DNA from: Phytoseiulus persimilis
Lineage: Eukaryota > Arthropoda > Arachnida > Mesostigmata > Phytoseiidae
Reading direction: 5' to 3'
Assembly: GCA_037576195.1 (NCBI GenBank)
Contig: CM075103.1
Span: 33,936,723 to 34,000,722, forward strand
Length of the DNA stretch: 64,000 nt
Part shown: positions 25,774 through 36,081 of the stretch, in pieces
Position numbering within the stretch: position 1 is the first letter of the stretch
Layout: each line of letters begins with the position of its first letter
The notes under the pieces: generated by a model
Database searches by the model: none
Told to the model about the DNA's origin: nothing
Seen by the model: the letters and a program-made list of their open reading frames with translations, nothing else
Translations under genes and position numbers: made by a program

Positions 25774-25877
25774 AGAATGGTGAACCAGTGAAGGGAGAGA
25801 AAAGAGCCTCGATGGCAGGGAGCGCCGTCCAACCGCGCGCAGCGCGGCCGACTCCAGTCGGCCAAAGGCCGGCTGGT
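25774..25877 (+). mobile_element. satellite-linked unique tail with Helitron-like 3' terminus
   Basis: Directly after the degraded last monomers comes a non-tandem tail containing GTGAAGGGAGAGAAAAGAGC and CCTCGATGGCAGGGA. It then has GC-rich inverted repeats, the last being CGGCC-AAA-GGCCG (25859-25871), followed by CTGGT (25873-25877). The same tail follows the satellite blocks at about 41435-41632 and, inverted, 41695-41800. A hairpin followed by CTRR and then T is the known Helitron 3' end. No Rep or helicase gene is linked to this copy, so it would be a non-autonomous derivative. Assignment to Helitrons is an inference. Confidence 0.45.
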
Positions 25878-26173
25878 CTCTAACAATCCTCTCGATCTGC
25901 TACTGACAAATGAACCAGACCTCGTGCAGAATCTTCGAGTCATCCCTTCTCATGTACGGAGTGATCATTCTGCTATCTCCTTCTCAATCGAATGTCATTC
26001 AGAGAACACGATCTTGGAGTCGCGACCCGATTTCTTCAGGGGACGTTACGACCTGATGTGTGATGCTCTCGCTGAGTTTGATTGGACTAATCTTTTTCAT
26101 CATTGTGCTGATGTGGAGGACATGCAGAGCAGACTGTGTGACCTTCTACGTAGTCTCGTTGATGAATTCGTCC

Positions 26174-26182
26174 CACGCAGAC
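26174..26182. repeat. left 9-bp target-site duplication of the MULE
   Basis: CACGCAGAC lies immediately left of the element and is repeated exactly at 28653-28661. Nine bases is the usual MULE duplication length. Confidence 0.85.
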
Positions 26183-28652
26183 CGTCGGGTACCAGTTACC
26201 CGAATCCCAGTTACCTGAATCCCAGTTACCCGAATCCAAATTACCCTCTCTCACCACTAAATCCTCATGCGCTGAACTCCATGTCCGATTCGCGCGTCGA
26301 CAGAACTTCGGAAGTTCAAGTCAGCCAATACTGCCTCTTTCCAAGGATGACGTTACCCAAGAGTTCCAGTCTCCTATCCCGATTGAAGTTCACGATATTT
26401 CTAGTAGGTCTCCGTGGAGACGTCCTTCACAAAGAGGTATCGTTTTTATTATTCTTATCTTGATACTTTTTCGTTAATTTACTTGTTTAGAATGGTTAAG
26501 AAGGTGGTAAAGAATTGAATGCCACCAAGTGTACATACTGGATGAGGGTAATCTCTCGGGACTCGTACTGTTCTGTAAATTTTATGATGTTCTCATTGAT
26601 TCTTTCGTATTTCGGGTCCGGCTTTGGTGCATCCTGCCCGTTACGAAGCAACAACATCTGTGCCCGGTAGATGTGTTCTTTGAGTCGATTTATGATCTCG
26701 AAGATGTTCACGTGTTTTTTCCCTACCAGCGAGTTGAAACCGGAATGCCATCCCTCTATATGGTTTGTGGTACGAACTCCGTAGTTGCGGTAGTGATTCC
26801 ACATCGCGCGGGGGAAAACGGTCTCGTTTTCGAGCCACGTATCCACGACATAGTCTTTGAAAGCTTCCGCGGCCCCATAGGCTGGATGATTCACGTCGGG
26901 CGAGCGCGCATTTATTTCCAACCAAGCCTCATGCAGCTGCTGGAGGGGGACCATGGACAACGCTGTACAAGAGCGCCGTAGTTTTTTGATTTCACTGTCG
27001 TCGTTGAACTGACTGAGGCCCAACTGTTGAGCTTTGCGCCAGATACATTGGGCAAAGTGAAATCTACAACCCCTGATGGCGGCCGAGGGAAACGTTTCTT
27101 GGATCGCCCTGATGGTCGCGATTTCGAAGTCGATTTGTAAAGTTCTCGGACTGAAAACTATATCGATGGTCATCGCGTGCTGCCTCAACAAGGAAAACAT
27201 TCTACAATATGTCTCTTTCGTCTTGTCGGGTAGCAAGAAGTGAGCGAACGGAATCATCTGTCCCTTATAGAAGCCGTGGAGCGTATAAAGTTGGAGGAGC
27301 AAGGTTGGCACGACTTTGAAGGTTCCATCCATGAAGACCGCGTCGGTGTCACAGAGAGCGTCAATCAGCTCCCTCGTCGAGAAACCGAGGATTCGATCGT
27401 CCGCACCATCATCGAATAGCAGAAATATTTCCCCGCTCGTTGTTCTTCGCCAATCATTCTCGAGCACAATTTCGGCTCGGGATTTCGGCAGCGTCGGTCT
27501 CACAGTTGCACGATGACGGTGAAGAATGCTTCGGGCAGCACGGAAACTCGGAATCGCAACTCCAAGTTGCTCGTCCGCGAACTCGGTTTGCAGGCTTGAC
27601 ACCGTTGCGGGCGAAACTTCCTTGTAGGCTTGTTTCACACCCTTCTCAGGTCTTTCGAGGACCGCCTCTTTTATTTTCTCGAGTGCCGTGAGTTTGACGC
27701 AGCGATCGTCGTCCGCCTCGTGATTATGCTCCCGATCCTGCTTGAGCAGCCTGAGTCGAGGTTCCTTCAGAGGAGAATGAAGATTGCATCAGCTAACAAG
27801 CAACGAAGGGAATAGCCCCAAATATCGCGCGTTACTGTAAATGACGACAGCAAGATAGACAGAGAAGTTGTCTTACTTTCGTGATGATTGCTCTGGCCGG
27901 ACAGTTCCCTTGTCTTTTATGAGTATAACGGCAATACATTCTGCCGTTATGCGACTTCTCCACTTCGTACAAGAACCCATTGACGCGGTACAATGGTTTG
28001 TCTTTGGTTGAGAGCACAACTTTCACCTCCGTGATAAAATTCTCAAAGATCCGCACACTCGCAGAGACCAGTAATTCGTTCGAACACAAAATTGAACACC
28101 AGCAATGCCTGGTCGCTATGAGAAGCCGGTGGCTAAACGGAAGAAGGTCGATGAGAAAGCTCTCTTCGTAAGGGAAGTTAGTCAGCGTACAGCCACAACG
28201 AAAGCGCTCGATCAACGAAAGTTGAACGTCAGTGAGAACACTCAGATGTGTGAGTCGCTCGCTGACCAGAACAGCGCGCACGTGAGCCGAACAGCACAGT
28301 CGCGTCAACAGTGCCATCGCCTGCTCTGCTGCGCGCGCTTTTCCGGAAATCCGGCCACATACCGGAGGACCTAGTGGATCCCCGCGAGTTTCAGTCGTGG
28401 GTTTCCATGATTCTCAAGCCATATTTGTATCTCGCACGTCACATCTGAGGCTGGAGATTTTTGGAAATACACTGTACCCAGCACTGTACTTCACTGCACG
28501 AACACGACTTTGAATAATCTCTTTGGATATCTCTTTCAGTCAGTTCCTATGCTTCTCCTAGGGATCCGTCGTGACTCTAGACCTAGACTCTAGAGCGTGA
28601 GGATTTGGCGGTGAGAGAGGGTAATTTGGAGTCGGGTAACTGGGATAGGACG
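26183..28652 (-). mobile_element. MULE (Mutator-like) DNA transposon, 2470 bp, inserted in a LINE
   Basis: Terminal inverted repeats: the left end starts CGTCGGGTACCAGTTACCCG, and the right end, reverse-complemented, starts CGTCCTATCCCAGTTACCCG. Both continue into AATTACCCTCTCTCACC and AAATCCTCA-like sequence. The left end carries an extra partial repeat of the CCCAGTTACC unit. A 9-bp duplication (CACGCAGAC) flanks the element. It carries one two-exon transposase gene on the minus strand. The open transposase frame, intact duplication and recognisable ends suggest a fairly recent insertion compared with its surroundings. Confidence 0.9.
26496..28317 (-). CDS. MULE transposase with FLYWCH zinc finger, two exons
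   Basis: A DDE-class transposase that cuts and moves the 26183-28652 element. Exon 1 (about 28317-27877) encodes a FLYWCH-type zinc finger: YRVNGFLYEVEKS, then YCRYTHKRQGNCPAR, with the closing HNHEAD motif at the start of exon 2. Exon 2 runs from 27764 to 26496. The intron (27876-27765, 112 bp) has GTAAGA and a TCTGAAG acceptor and keeps phase. Exon 2 holds the MULE transposase core: first Asp in VFMDGTFK, a DFE motif, the C-x2-H box GCRFHFAQC, and the late Glu in NHIEGWH. No SWIM finger is seen at the C-terminus. The frame is open throughout both exons. The start codon is uncertain, because the first 100 or so residues before the zinc finger match nothing I recognise. It could still be active or only recently dead. 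Confidence 0.8.
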
Positions 28653-28661
28653 CACGCAGAC
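28653..28661. repeat. right 9-bp target-site duplication of the MULE
   Basis: CACGCAGAC, identical to 26174-26182. Confidence 0.85.
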
Positions 28662-29319
28662 TCCCTGGTTCACACCGTCCGAGCGTTCTTGATTCCCATA
28701 TTGAGGCCATCAACCGCAAGCTCATGACAACCACTGATACGTGGTCCGTTCAACGACTGAAGACAAAACTCTCCAAGGCAGTCAAGCGTCAACGTATTCT
28801 ATCGGAATCCAAACTATCCATCACCAACGCGAAGGAATTCTATCAATATGTCAACAAGCGCCTCAAGGGTCGGAACACCGTCTCCACTCTTCGATGTGGA
28901 TCCGAAGTTATAACGGAACCCTCCGCCCAAGCTGCCATCTTCCGCAACTTCTTCGCCGAGGTTTTTAACCCACCTTCCGTCCGACCGTTATATGATTCTC
29001 CGGTGTAGGAAAGGCGTCCACCGTTAGTTTTCTCTGAGGAGAATGTTGCTGAAATGTCTCTCCAGACTCCATTGACCTCCCTCGAATTGTAAATCTTCAT
29101 GAGAATGCTGACATCAACATGCTCAAGAAAATCATACGCGCCGATAAACTTCAGCGGTATTTTTTAGTTACGTCGAACAACAAGAGATCGGGCATACACC
29201 TTAAGTCAAAGTGTGTCGCACGCTCCGAAAGAGTCAACAACCTCTACTCCTAGCGTCTTTCCAGAAAGCCAGACTTGTATAAACCTTTATTTCACGAATG
29301 AAAAGATCTGAACCATGAA

Positions 29320-29510
29320 CCATGAGTCTGAGACCATACTCCGTATTACCGTACTACGGTACGGTCCGCATCAATAACGCGGTCCGTAGCGCCGTTTAAC
29401 AGTACGGACCCTATTATGAAAACGGTCCGTATTACCGTGATACGGTACGTTCCATATTATAATACGGACCGTATTTTGGAAAATCAGCCGTATTGCGTAC
29501 TGCGTAGTGC
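29320..29510. repeat. palindromic CCGTATTACCGT-type repeat cluster
   Basis: Many interleaved direct and inverted copies of ACGGTCCGTATTA and TACGGTACGG occur within 190 bp, able to fold extensively. A related short motif (TTATCCGTACTACGGAG) occurs near 30950. It could be a foldback element remnant. No ORF. Confidence 0.5.
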
Positions 29511-31019
29511 AGGGTCTATCCAGGTCCTTCTCATTCAGGGGAACTCGCAGTGTCACACTTCTGGACAATTTATGCACAGTGCTCAAGTTTCCGCTGTATT
29601 ATACCAGTTTTCCCCACTGCGGAGGAAATAGTTACATGTTGATGCCGGAGAGCTGTAAACAATTCGTTGAGTGTCTGAAGATGTCGTCCACAGACAGTCA
29701 AGCCGTTGCACCTTTCCATATCGCGGAATTGATCGAATGGATGCGACTGGCTATGGAAGTATGATCGGACCGAGACGGAGTCATTCTCTGAGTACGGTCA
29801 GAACGTGGGAAAATTATCTTTTGGTCCCACTCTGCACCTCATCCTTAGCCGCAAGTTCTAAGGAAGATCTAGGATGAGACTGGAATTTCTGGGGACATTA
29901 GTGTTTTCCGGATTGGAGGCGCTCCCCATCAGCATCTATAAATATTTAGGAAGGCTCGGAAACCTCGCGATCGCAGATCCTCAGGGAGAACGAGTTTACA
30001 CTGATTTTCGGGGCACGGTATCACAAGACTGCTGTCACAAGGTGTTCGCCATGGGGCTGATTCTGAGAACCACCGGCATCGATTCCCGTATCTCCTCCCC
30101 TCGCTTTGCAGCACAGTTATGCGAGCACCCCTGGTTCTCACTGCTGGTTATTTTCCCCCAGCTGGGGGCAGCTGGCGCCGTGCTTGAATTCAGTTCGCTG
30201 AATCACGATTCTATCTTTGAAGTTCGGATTACCGTCACTGGCGACGCAATCTCACAGGGACAAAGGGCGAATCTAGTAACGCCTGATGTTACTCCTGTGC
30301 GGATTCCATGACCCGAATCATGATCGCCTAGTTTGAGTTCCTGATCTTGGGCCATCGGGATGCCCACGTTCACGAAATGCTCTCAACACTGCTCTCTCTA
30401 GTCTGCCCACGTTTTCAACTGCCGTTACGGAATCATCGGCACTCGAGAAGATGTGGAGGAGGAGATACCGTAGTGTTTGCCTGTGGTTCTCAGGATAAGC
30501 TCCACTGCAAACACCGGTAACTCGAACATTCCTTTAAACCCGTCTCTGCTGAGGATCGACGCTGCGTCGTTCGCCAACGTGGGCTTGAGACTCACAGCCC
30601 CCGAAAAATCCTAGATGCTGGTTAGGAGCTCATTCCAATACAGGGAAACACAGATGTCTCCGGAGGGTTCGACTTCTAGCTCCGACGCCCACACAGGTGT
30701 GGTGGAGAACTGTGATCTCAGATCCTTGGTTCAACGATTGCAAGCAGAAGTCGTTCCGGGAAGGCTCAAGGGCTCACCCGAGATCCGATGCTTCGCAGCA
30801 AATCACACAGATCAAAAGCACAGTATCTCGGCTATCCCGCGAGTCTCGGGGCGACTTGCTGATTGTCGCTCGAGACCAGACTCTCCGTTAGACGGAATAT
30901 ACGGAGAACGCCCTGAAGTCTGCCTCATAGACTCATTAAATATTACGGGGTATTATCCGTACTACGGAGAATGAGGTCTACTCTGTGAGTATATCGACAT
31001 GGAAACTGCAATCGAAATC
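29511..31019. other. no gene confidently recognised; short plus-strand ORFs only
   Basis: The longest open frame is 29874-30311 (145 codons, starting MRLEFLGTLVFSG), with a hydrophobic middle (WFSLLVIFPQLGAAGAV). A second is 30615-30974 (119 codons, Ser-rich start). Neither resembles a family I know. Both could be exons or chance ORFs. An ORF ending ELIEWMRLAMEV near 29760 resembles the end EFVEWMRSATER near 32970, so a repeated low-copy segment may be present. Confidence 0.3.
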
Positions 31020-31480
31020 GCTGATGGTCTGACGTGCGGCTCTCTGTGATTCTGCCTTGCGCGAACAACGCCCTCATCTGCGACCGCTGAATGGAAGGTT
31101 GATAATTTTTCCGATGATCGGCCAAACGGACCATCGGGTTCTGGGGCTGAGCGCGATATTTCTCCGGGCGGTTTTAGACATAAGATCTACGTCCTACATT
31201 TTCTCCTATTCAACAGCAGGAACCCCCTCGCTTCCTTGTGAGTCCGTCGCTGTGTTCGGTCGCTGAGCATCTTTGGGATGAGCTGTGCCGTCCTCTGCGA
31301 ATTGCCCGAGTGATGTTCAACTCGAGCCTCCAGCTCTCTGGGTTCTTCCAAAAAGGCTGTCCGCATTGATGAATCAATTCCTGTCAAATCGCGGAGAGTT
31401 TGCCTAATCGAGATCCCCCACCGGCAGCCCATGAGCAATTGCGGTCGACGGATGACCCAGAGCATGGAGCCCAATCATTC
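31020..31480 (+). repeat. diverged duplicated segment, copy A
   Basis: Aligns over roughly 450 bp with 35040-35500. Shared stretches include TTCTCCTATTCAACAGC, GTCGCTGAGCATCT, GAGCTGTGCCG and CCTGTCAAATCGCG, in the same order and spacing. No transposon ends seen. The function of the duplicated unit is unknown. Confidence 0.6.
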
Positions 31481-31684
31481 TAGCTCTGTTGTCGAGCTTG
31501 GCCAGGTTGACACTCTTCGAAGGGCCTGCCGGGATAACATGGGCGGCATCGTCCCCACCAAGAAAAATCGATTTTGGGAAACTTAAAATGCTCATATCTG
31601 GAGAACCAGTGGAGCTACAGCGCCGATAACAAAAAACCGTTGTGAAGCTCTTTCCCAAGGGCTGTCGGATGCTATAGGCAGCAG

Positions 31685-31775
31685 GGGTCGCGGAGACCTC
31701 TCCTTCAGTCGAGGAAATTGAGAAACTCGCTGGTTCAACCGGAAGCAGAAGGCTGACCACCTTCTCGGACGTCGG
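31685..31775 (+). pseudogene. exon-like relative of the small basic-protein gene at 34552
   Basis: The stretch GAGAAACTCGCTGG..CCGGAAGCAGAAGGCTGACC followed by GACGTCG and a GTAAGT donor-like site parallels exon 1 at 34552-34673 (GTCGAGAAAACCGATGG..AGCCGGAAGCGAAGG..GATGTCG). No clean start codon is seen upstream in the same frame. It is probably a decayed duplicate. Confidence 0.35.
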
Positions 31776-31799
31776 TGTAAGTACCCCTCTTCAATCGGC

Positions 31800-31890
31800 T
31801 CGGGTCCCAGTCACCCGAATCCAAATCACTCTCTCTCTCTCCGCTAAATCCTCATGTGTTGAAGCTCCTTGTGCATGGCGACTCGCGTGC
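31800..31890 (+). repeat. diverged MULE terminal repeat, single end
   Basis: CCCAGTCACCCGAATCCAAA and CTCTCTCTCCGCTAAATCCTC match the left terminal repeat of the MULE at 26200-26290. No matching right end or transposase was found nearby, so it is a solo end or a much-eroded relative. Confidence 0.5.
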
Positions 31891-33256
31891 GACTTTGCGG
31901 GGCCGAAAAATCAACAGCTGAACACAGGCGGTGAAACGTGTTTTCCCCAGATAGATCCCGGAATCTCCCCACCAGAAATGGAAAAGTATGCTCCGATTGG
32001 TGCCGGAATTTTTTTTGATTGGGTTCGTATCCTAGAAGGACCTTCGTTCTTTCCTTGCGACTTGATGAGTTTAGTTCACCGGGAGCAGTCTCTGGGAAAT
32101 CTACCAAGCTTGATGTGGTTTTCGGCTCGCCCCACTGCCGGCCTCTGACGATGACGATACTGATGCTTCCGATTCAGAAAATGTTGGAGAAGAATCTATC
32201 GACGAAGACCAAACGAACGAAATCAAGATGAAGAAGTTTTTCGCTACGCGCCGTTCCGGTTGACTTTTCCCATTTCCATTGGTGTATTGATTAGGACGTC
32301 TCCAGTCCGCGGCCTCGAACACGAATTTTGCCCCACACTCGCCCTCCTCGGTGTGGGCTCGCCTTCGACTCGGCTGTTCGGTCGTTTGCCTCCCCTTCTC
32401 TGTTCCGGAATTCAATGCTCTGGCTTGCATGCTCTCCATGTGGACCCGGAGAAGCCACCTAGTCTTACCTGGGGCCTCTAGTCGTGGAGCGTTCGTTTTG
32501 GTGAATCTTCCTCGAGTTCAGGAGGGAGACTTCAGCATGATCATTCTCCTCGTTACAATGTTCCATTGTTCACTTTGGTCACCGCAGGGGCCGGATCTCT
32601 CCTTTCTGGAAGACCCATCTCCATCTCTCGAAGAATAGCTCGGATTTTCAGGACAATTCATTCTCCGAGGTCCTCCGCCGAGGCCTCTCTGGCGAACTGT
32701 TTCAGATTTCTGATCTCATCCTCAACCCCGTGTTGTTTCGGATATAAACACCCCGTCTTGAGGAACACTGAATCTACTTCTCGATGAGTTTCTGCATCGC
32801 CGGAAACCCGATTCCTCAGCTACCGGAGATCCGCGCAGTCCGCCACGTTCGCTGGAAAAAAAATTTCGTCCGACGCCGACGGGCTGATGCGAAGAAGAAA
32901 TACGCTCATAATCCGTTCTCAGTCCTACCCAGAGAATTTGTCGAGTGGATGAGGTCGGCGACCGAACGATGACGACACAGTCATCAGTGGCGGGAGGGTA
33001 TCATAATCAGAGTGATTTTTTCTTATTGCGGATCAGAAGCGACGAAACACTCAGTCAGAGCTATGCTCCGCAGGACGCGAGCGAATCAGGGGTTGCACGT
33101 TCTTGAAGCGTGTTCCGCAGTAAGCATGGGGTTGTGGTTGTTCTTGAGAGTATGCGGTGTTCGGCGCAAACAAAGTTTCGTTGGAAGGCTTCTTATTCTT
33201 CTATCAACAAACAAATCCATTATCCGAATTCACGATCGACTCTCTTGTTCGTCGAC
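31891..33256. other. no gene confidently recognised; acidic ORF fragment near 32130-32262
   Basis: A short plus-strand frame encodes an Asp/Glu-rich run (ASDDDDTDASDSENVGEE) followed by a basic end and a stop. It could be the last exon of an unknown gene. An ORF at 32784-32972 has a strongly basic stretch (RWKKNFVRRRRADAKKK) and ends EFVEWMRSATER. No family recognised and no splice model supported. Confidence 0.25.
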
Positions 33257-33471
33257 CAGTGGTTCTCAAAGAGGTCGACGGTCGACCCCCAGGGGGTCGA
33301 TGGCCGATCTCCGATTTACAGAGGTGATGCCGAGGTGGATTTGACCATACTTCTTGGCGTCCACGTATGTGGATCAAGGGTCGACGGTCGACCCCTTGGG
33401 GGACGGCAGTCCATAAACTTCAACGAAGTCGCCAAGGGGGTCGATGGGTCAACGGAGTTTGAGAACCACTG
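33257..33471. mobile_element. hAT-type MITE, 215 bp
   Basis: Terminal inverted repeats CAGTGGTTCTCAAA at 33257 and, reversed, TTTGAGAACCACTG ending at 33471. This end sequence is characteristic of many hAT elements. The interior holds GTCGACGGTCGACC repeats and no transposase. An 8-bp target duplication is not clear. Confidence 0.7.
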
Positions 33472-34551
33472 GTCTACACATTCCTTCGTCTGCCATCTAG
33501 AACTTTCCGCCTCACTGGGATCCTCGCTGAAAAATATCCAAGTTTTCACCCAGGTCGAAGAAACGAAAGCATCCCTCAGTACGGTTCAATCACCGGCGGG
33601 CGGGGCGCGAAGACCCGGTTCTCGCCGCAATGAAAGTTCAATGGCGGCGCCCTTTGCGAAGCTTGTTGGGTCGGGCTAGGGAACGAAACAGTCGGTCGAG
33701 AAGCTTCGAGTCGAGCTCCAGACACCCAGCTTTCTCTTGGGGTCTGAATTCGAGATCGTGAAGCGGACGAAAAGACACCAGATACATGATTCTCGCTGAG
33801 CATCCCGAGCTTGCGACACCGGAATCAGACACCAGGATATCGATTCGTTAGGATTTTGTTCTGAACATCCGAGAGCTAAGGGAATCAAGCGCCTCGATTG
33901 ACATCTGAGACTTTCCAATGTTTTGAGAACCGAATTTCGCTTGAGGAATTCATATGCTATGTATCACTCACTCCAAAAAAATGCTTCGCGGTCGGTGGTT
34001 CTTTTTCGGAGCTCTTTGCGCCAGCTTCCATCAGGCAAGGCAGGCGGAGGGCATTCCGTCAAATGCGAATGCGAGTATCGCAGTTTTCTTCGTCGAAAAC
34101 TTAGTGCATGTTTTGATTTTTGGTTCCTGTTCCGAAATCTGGGCTTCTCCGCACGCAGAAATGTTCGGCGACTACGCGCATCGATCAACTGGAGTGGCAG
34201 AAGCTAGCGTTCCTTCAAATTTTCCAGAATGTTCCAGCGGAATACGAAGAGTGCCCCCACCAGTTCTTCGAAGTTTGACTGGCTAGTTTTGAAGCAAATG
34301 ATTCAGCCCGATCCGATTCAATAACATTCGATCGATGAAGCCCGCGACCGCAGTGGCATTCGCTGAAGCGGCACCCTTGCATACGTTTGGGAGTTAAGCC
34401 TCGAATTTGAGTTTCGCATTCCCTCGAATATCATTCTGCAAGAGGCGAGGAGGAGCTCGACGGCTCTACATAAAGATGTGATCTTCAGTTCAGATAGTAC
34501 TTCCCATCGTGTACTGTGCTAGAGAAGCAGGAAGAGAACCACCTTATTATC
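33472..34551. other. no gene recognised
   Basis: Only short overlapping ORFs on both strands with no recognisable motif. The segment 34440-34551 directly precedes the small two-exon gene and may hold its promoter: an ACATAAAG TATA-like sequence is at 34468-34475. Confidence 0.4.
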
Positions 34552-34843
34552 ATGTCTTTCAACGCTGGAGATAGGAATGGTGTCGAGAAAACCGATGGAC
34601 CCAGCCGGAAGCGAAGGGAGACCACCCCGGATGTCGAGATCACGGATATCAATCAACCGGGGCCATCTTCCAGGTGAGTAACGAGGGCTTAAGTCCAGTT
34701 CTGCGATGAATTCCGAACTCTCAAACGCGTTTCGTTATGTGCTGCATTGCTCGTTATCATGAGTAAGATCCTCTTCATGTTCCAGGGAGCCCCCGAGTAA
34801 TCTAAACAAGAGACGGAGGAGAGCCACACGAGTGGAAGCCTAA
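34552..34843 (+). CDS. small basic nuclear-type protein, two exons, 59 aa, unknown function
   Basis: Exon 1 is 34552-34673, starting MSFNAGDRNGVEKTDG and ending at a GTGAGT donor. Exon 2 is 34786-34843, after a TTCCAG acceptor, ending in TAA. The exons join in phase to give 59 residues with two Lys/Arg clusters (SRKRRE and NKRRRRATR) that look like nuclear-localisation or DNA-binding tails. The intron is 112 bp. Immediately downstream another frame encodes TPAKRRRRNLDEIGRTV, so an alternative or additional exon is possible and the true protein may be longer. A decayed relative of exon 1 lies near 31700. No family recognised. Assignment rests on the clean GT-AG junctions and composition only. 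Confidence 0.4.
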
Positions 34844-35039
34844 TGTTCAAGGAATGTTGTGTCAGACCACAGTGGCTCGTCTTCCAGGACCCCTGCGAAG
34901 CGGCGACGAAGGAATCTTGACGAAATAGGTAGAACTGTGTTACTCACGGTGTTGGGAGGGAAAACTGTTGCTGACGGAAAGTGAAATAAAGAAGGAATGA
35001 AGCAGCGTAGGAAAAAGTTTCATTCTCATTTCTGGCCAT

Positions 35040-35510
35040 GGGAACTTAATCCGGAATCGCTGATGGTATGGCGTGCGGTTCTCTCATGCACGAATAGCAC
35101 GCTCATCGGTGAGCGCTGAGTGAGAGGTTGACCATTTTCTCGATGATCAGCCTGATGAACCGCTGGGCTCTGGGGCCGAGCGCAATATCTCTTCGGGCAC
35201 TTCTCAAGTTGCGAGCAGTGTTCTGCAGTTTCTCCTATTCAACAGCTGGAACCCCATCGGTTCCCTGTGAATCCGTCTCTTTGTACGGTCGCTGAGCATC
35301 TCAAGAATGAGCTGTGCCGCCTCCTGGAATCACTTGAGTCGAAACCCGTTGGTCTACTCGAGGCTTCGGCTCCCTGGCTTCCTCCGAAAGGAATGTGCGC
35401 GTTCACGAACCGAATCCTCGAGATCAATCCCTGTCAAATCGCGAGCCTCGATGTCCGCGCTAAGGAAATGCGCCGGTGCGACCCCGCAGCTGGCTCGTCA
35501 ATATATACTT
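35040..35510 (+). repeat. diverged duplicated segment, copy B
   Basis: Partner of 31020-31480. In this copy a plus-strand frame from 35267 to 35512 stays open (HLKNELCRLLESLESKP), whereas the matching frame in copy A is interrupted, so B may retain coding sequence. Confidence 0.55.
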
Positions 35511-36081
35511 GATGCGAGAGGAACCGATCTATCATTGATTCAGGATGCAAGCTCGGAGGTGACCGTTGTGTGTGCGTGAACTCTGAAACGAGAGCCTTCC
35601 CAAGCGTCTTGACCCACGGTGACTCGATCGTTCCAAGCAGACGCTACAAGGAACCTCTCTTCTGTCTGGACGTCGCGCACCAGAGTGTAGAGGAATGTTG
35701 TGAACCTCGAATAGTTCCCTCACCTTCCATCGCTTGGAAGGGTCGCGTGATATCTGTCATTTTGGAACGACTGCCCTGACATTCGCTCAGGAGAATGATG
35801 GAGATTCCGTTCAGAGGCTCAGGAACCTTCGTATCGCTAGATGTGTTTTGGGAGTCGAATAGACGCATTAACCCCGATTGGAGGAAGGGCTGGGCGGAAC
35901 TCGAAGTGAACGAGAGGATGTGTGATTTCTGCAAGCCTCCGAATATTGTGACAAAGTCGATGCAAGTTGATTAGAAGGAAGCTCCCATGCATATCACGGT
36001 TTTCAACTCATTCTGGAGATCTCTAGAGTTCCCAGTCTTCCAACAACCACAACGCCACATGCATCAAGACAACACTCAATA
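35511..36081. other. no gene recognised
   Basis: Short ORFs on both strands only; no motif, repeat or splice structure I can support. Confidence 0.4.

Larger units (their letters stand above)
25885..29290 (+). mobile_element. LINE relic, split by the MULE at 26183-28652
   Basis: The sequence 25890-26182 encodes the end of an apurinic-type endonuclease domain (NPLDLLLTNEPDLV, then SDHSAISFSIE) and the linker. The frame resumes at 28662 with LPGSHRPSV and a linker leading to the RT domain (AKEFYQYVNKRLKG, AAIFRNFFAEVF). A stop ends the frame near 29006, and residual coding similarity runs to about 29090. The RT core is missing. Residues typical of a LINE C-terminus (NMLKKIIRADKLQRYF and a following basic stretch) lie at 29100-29290 with an in-frame stop. 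The element is 5' truncated at the satellite tail. Removing the MULE and one 9-bp target copy restores a continuous LINE frame, so the LINE is the older host element. Confidence 0.7.

Noticed and set aside
28105-28374. An 89-codon plus-strand ORF inside the MULE
   Set aside because: It lies antisense to the FLYWCH exon and has no motif of its own.
33257-33471. Clear 8-bp target duplication for the hAT-type MITE
   Set aside because: The flanking 8-mers share only a partial match (GTCGAC against GTCTAC), so no duplication is claimed.
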